From Xiphydria camelus (lineage: Eukaryota > Arthropoda > Insecta > Hymenoptera > Xiphydriidae), in assembly GCA_963678675.1 (NCBI GenBank), contig OY783191.1, positions 10,734,995 to 10,798,994 on the forward strand: a stretch of DNA of 64,000 nucleotides, given 5' to 3'. Positions 63,183-64,000 of this stretch are shown piece by piece. A model generated the notes under the pieces. The model worked only from the letters and a program-made list of their open reading frames with translations, did not search any database and was not told where the DNA came from. Made by a program: the position numbers and the translations under genes. Each line of letters starts with the position of its first letter. The stretch's first letter is position 1.

Positions 63183-64000
63183 GTTTTTTGTGTTTTTGTT
63201 CTTCGCTCAGACTTAAAATGCTACATACACCTAGACGGCCTGAAAAAGGTATTATTTTCGATAATTTTTTTTCATATATTTCATTTATTTAACGCTCATT
63301 TATAAAATGTTATTACAAATACACACTTTTAACAAAATTTATCGAAAAGAAAAACTTAAAAATATTGTGTTGTTTACAAGTTATTGGCCATTGAACCCGG
63401 CAAGGTGTATTATGAAAGACTTTTACGGTGCCAAAAAATTCTCGTTCGGATTTCATCTGAAAGCAAAAAATGACGAAAATTCTTAAACTAGAAGGTTCAA
63501 TCACGTCCTTGTAATGGATGGTTTTAAGAAATATTTATAATTAACAATTTTACAACAGTTTAAATTACGAGTGTGATTTTTCAAGTAATTTCGTCCTGGT
63601 TTTGTGATTGCCAAGAGAAAAGTATTAATTAAATAATTTTTTATGAGTGTCAGGGATGAGATAAAATCGTTACAAAGCGATTGAGACAATTTACATTAAA
63701 ATCGGTTCAGTAGTCTTTGAAATATATTTGGCATCGCATTTGAAAAAGTAGTTATGAGAAAACAGCGTTTGAAGTTTCAGGTTGACCGGACCTGAAAACG
63801 CTAGGTCAGGTATATAAACACTTGTAACTCGGTCAATTTTGCGAATTTTTGATTCAAATTTTTTGGAATATGTAGTGTTTGTTTTCTACTATTAAATAAA
63901 AACACTTTTGAAAAATCGATTTTTTGGACCAAACTAGGTGTATGTAGCACCTTAACAATACGCAGGGAATTGTTGAACATTTCCTAACAATTTTTCTAGC
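63183..64000. other. No recognised feature
   Basis: AT-rich to the end of the window. Nothing supported. Confidence 0.55.

Overview
This is a window of an arthropod nuclear genome, most likely an insect and plausibly a hymenopteran. That placement is inferred from the mobile-element families (mariner, R2-type, THAP/YqaJ element, pogo-like, Helitrons, many foldback MITEs) and the low gene density, not from a host marker. I see no convincing intact host gene. Outside 12.3-25.8 kb almost everything is decayed or non-autonomous transposon DNA.

The outstanding feature is one complete Polinton/Maverick element (an endogenous, adintovirus-like DNA virus) at 12322-25773. It is 13,452 bp long, with two 576-bp terminal inverted repeats (TIRs) that differ at about five positions by eye. 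It starts AG and ends CT and is flanked by a 6-bp target duplication, AACTTG. Its layout is: protein-primed DNA polymerase B (+); a leftward block of DDE integrase with chromodomain, a fibre-like protein, a conserved acidic protein and a packaging ATPase; a rightward block of PLA2/core protein, adenain-like protease, penton-like protein, a 53-aa basic protein, the major capsid protein and a zinc-ribbon protein; and a leftward, apparently spliced gene at the right end. Together these cover replication, integration, packaging, maturation, capsid and possibly entry. Genes within the blocks are separated by under about 50 bp or overlap, and poly(A) signals sit only at block ends.

Unusual points in the element: (1) the protease has no upstream AUG, and its frame is entered exactly at a canonical -1 slippery heptamer (A AAA AAC) placed directly before the stop codon of the PLA2 gene, as at retroviral gag-pro junctions; (2) the ATPase has ATA where its start codon is expected, 36 bp downstream of a good TATA box; (3) the polymerase C-terminus changes frame at an A-run; (4) the TIRs carry E2F-, NRF1-, CCAAT- and CRE-like sites, with four perfect CREs at the right end upstream of the leftward right-end gene; (5) a small protein has a phage-tail-fibre-like motif followed by a long helix.

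The rest, left to right: 0-2.3 kb, a decayed nuclease-like gene flanked by an inverted duplication of its own end; 2.3-7.2 kb, MITEs and repeats; 7.2-10.3 kb, a decayed R2-type retrotransposon (minus strand) with two nested DNA transposons; 10.3-12.3 kb, nothing recognisable; 25.8-40 kb, large foldback elements, a Helitron, a tRNA-headed SINE-like unit, pogo- and mariner-type remnants; 40.3-42.7 kb, a THAP-DDE transposase pseudogene with a YqaJ-like nuclease remnant; 42.8-51.4 kb, foldbacks and GC-rich repeats; 52.2-53.5 kb, a pogo-like transposase pseudogene; 56.0-58.9 kb, two head-to-tail Helitrons inside a foldback; 60.3-64 kb, a foldback, a mariner remnant and a MADF-domain fragment.
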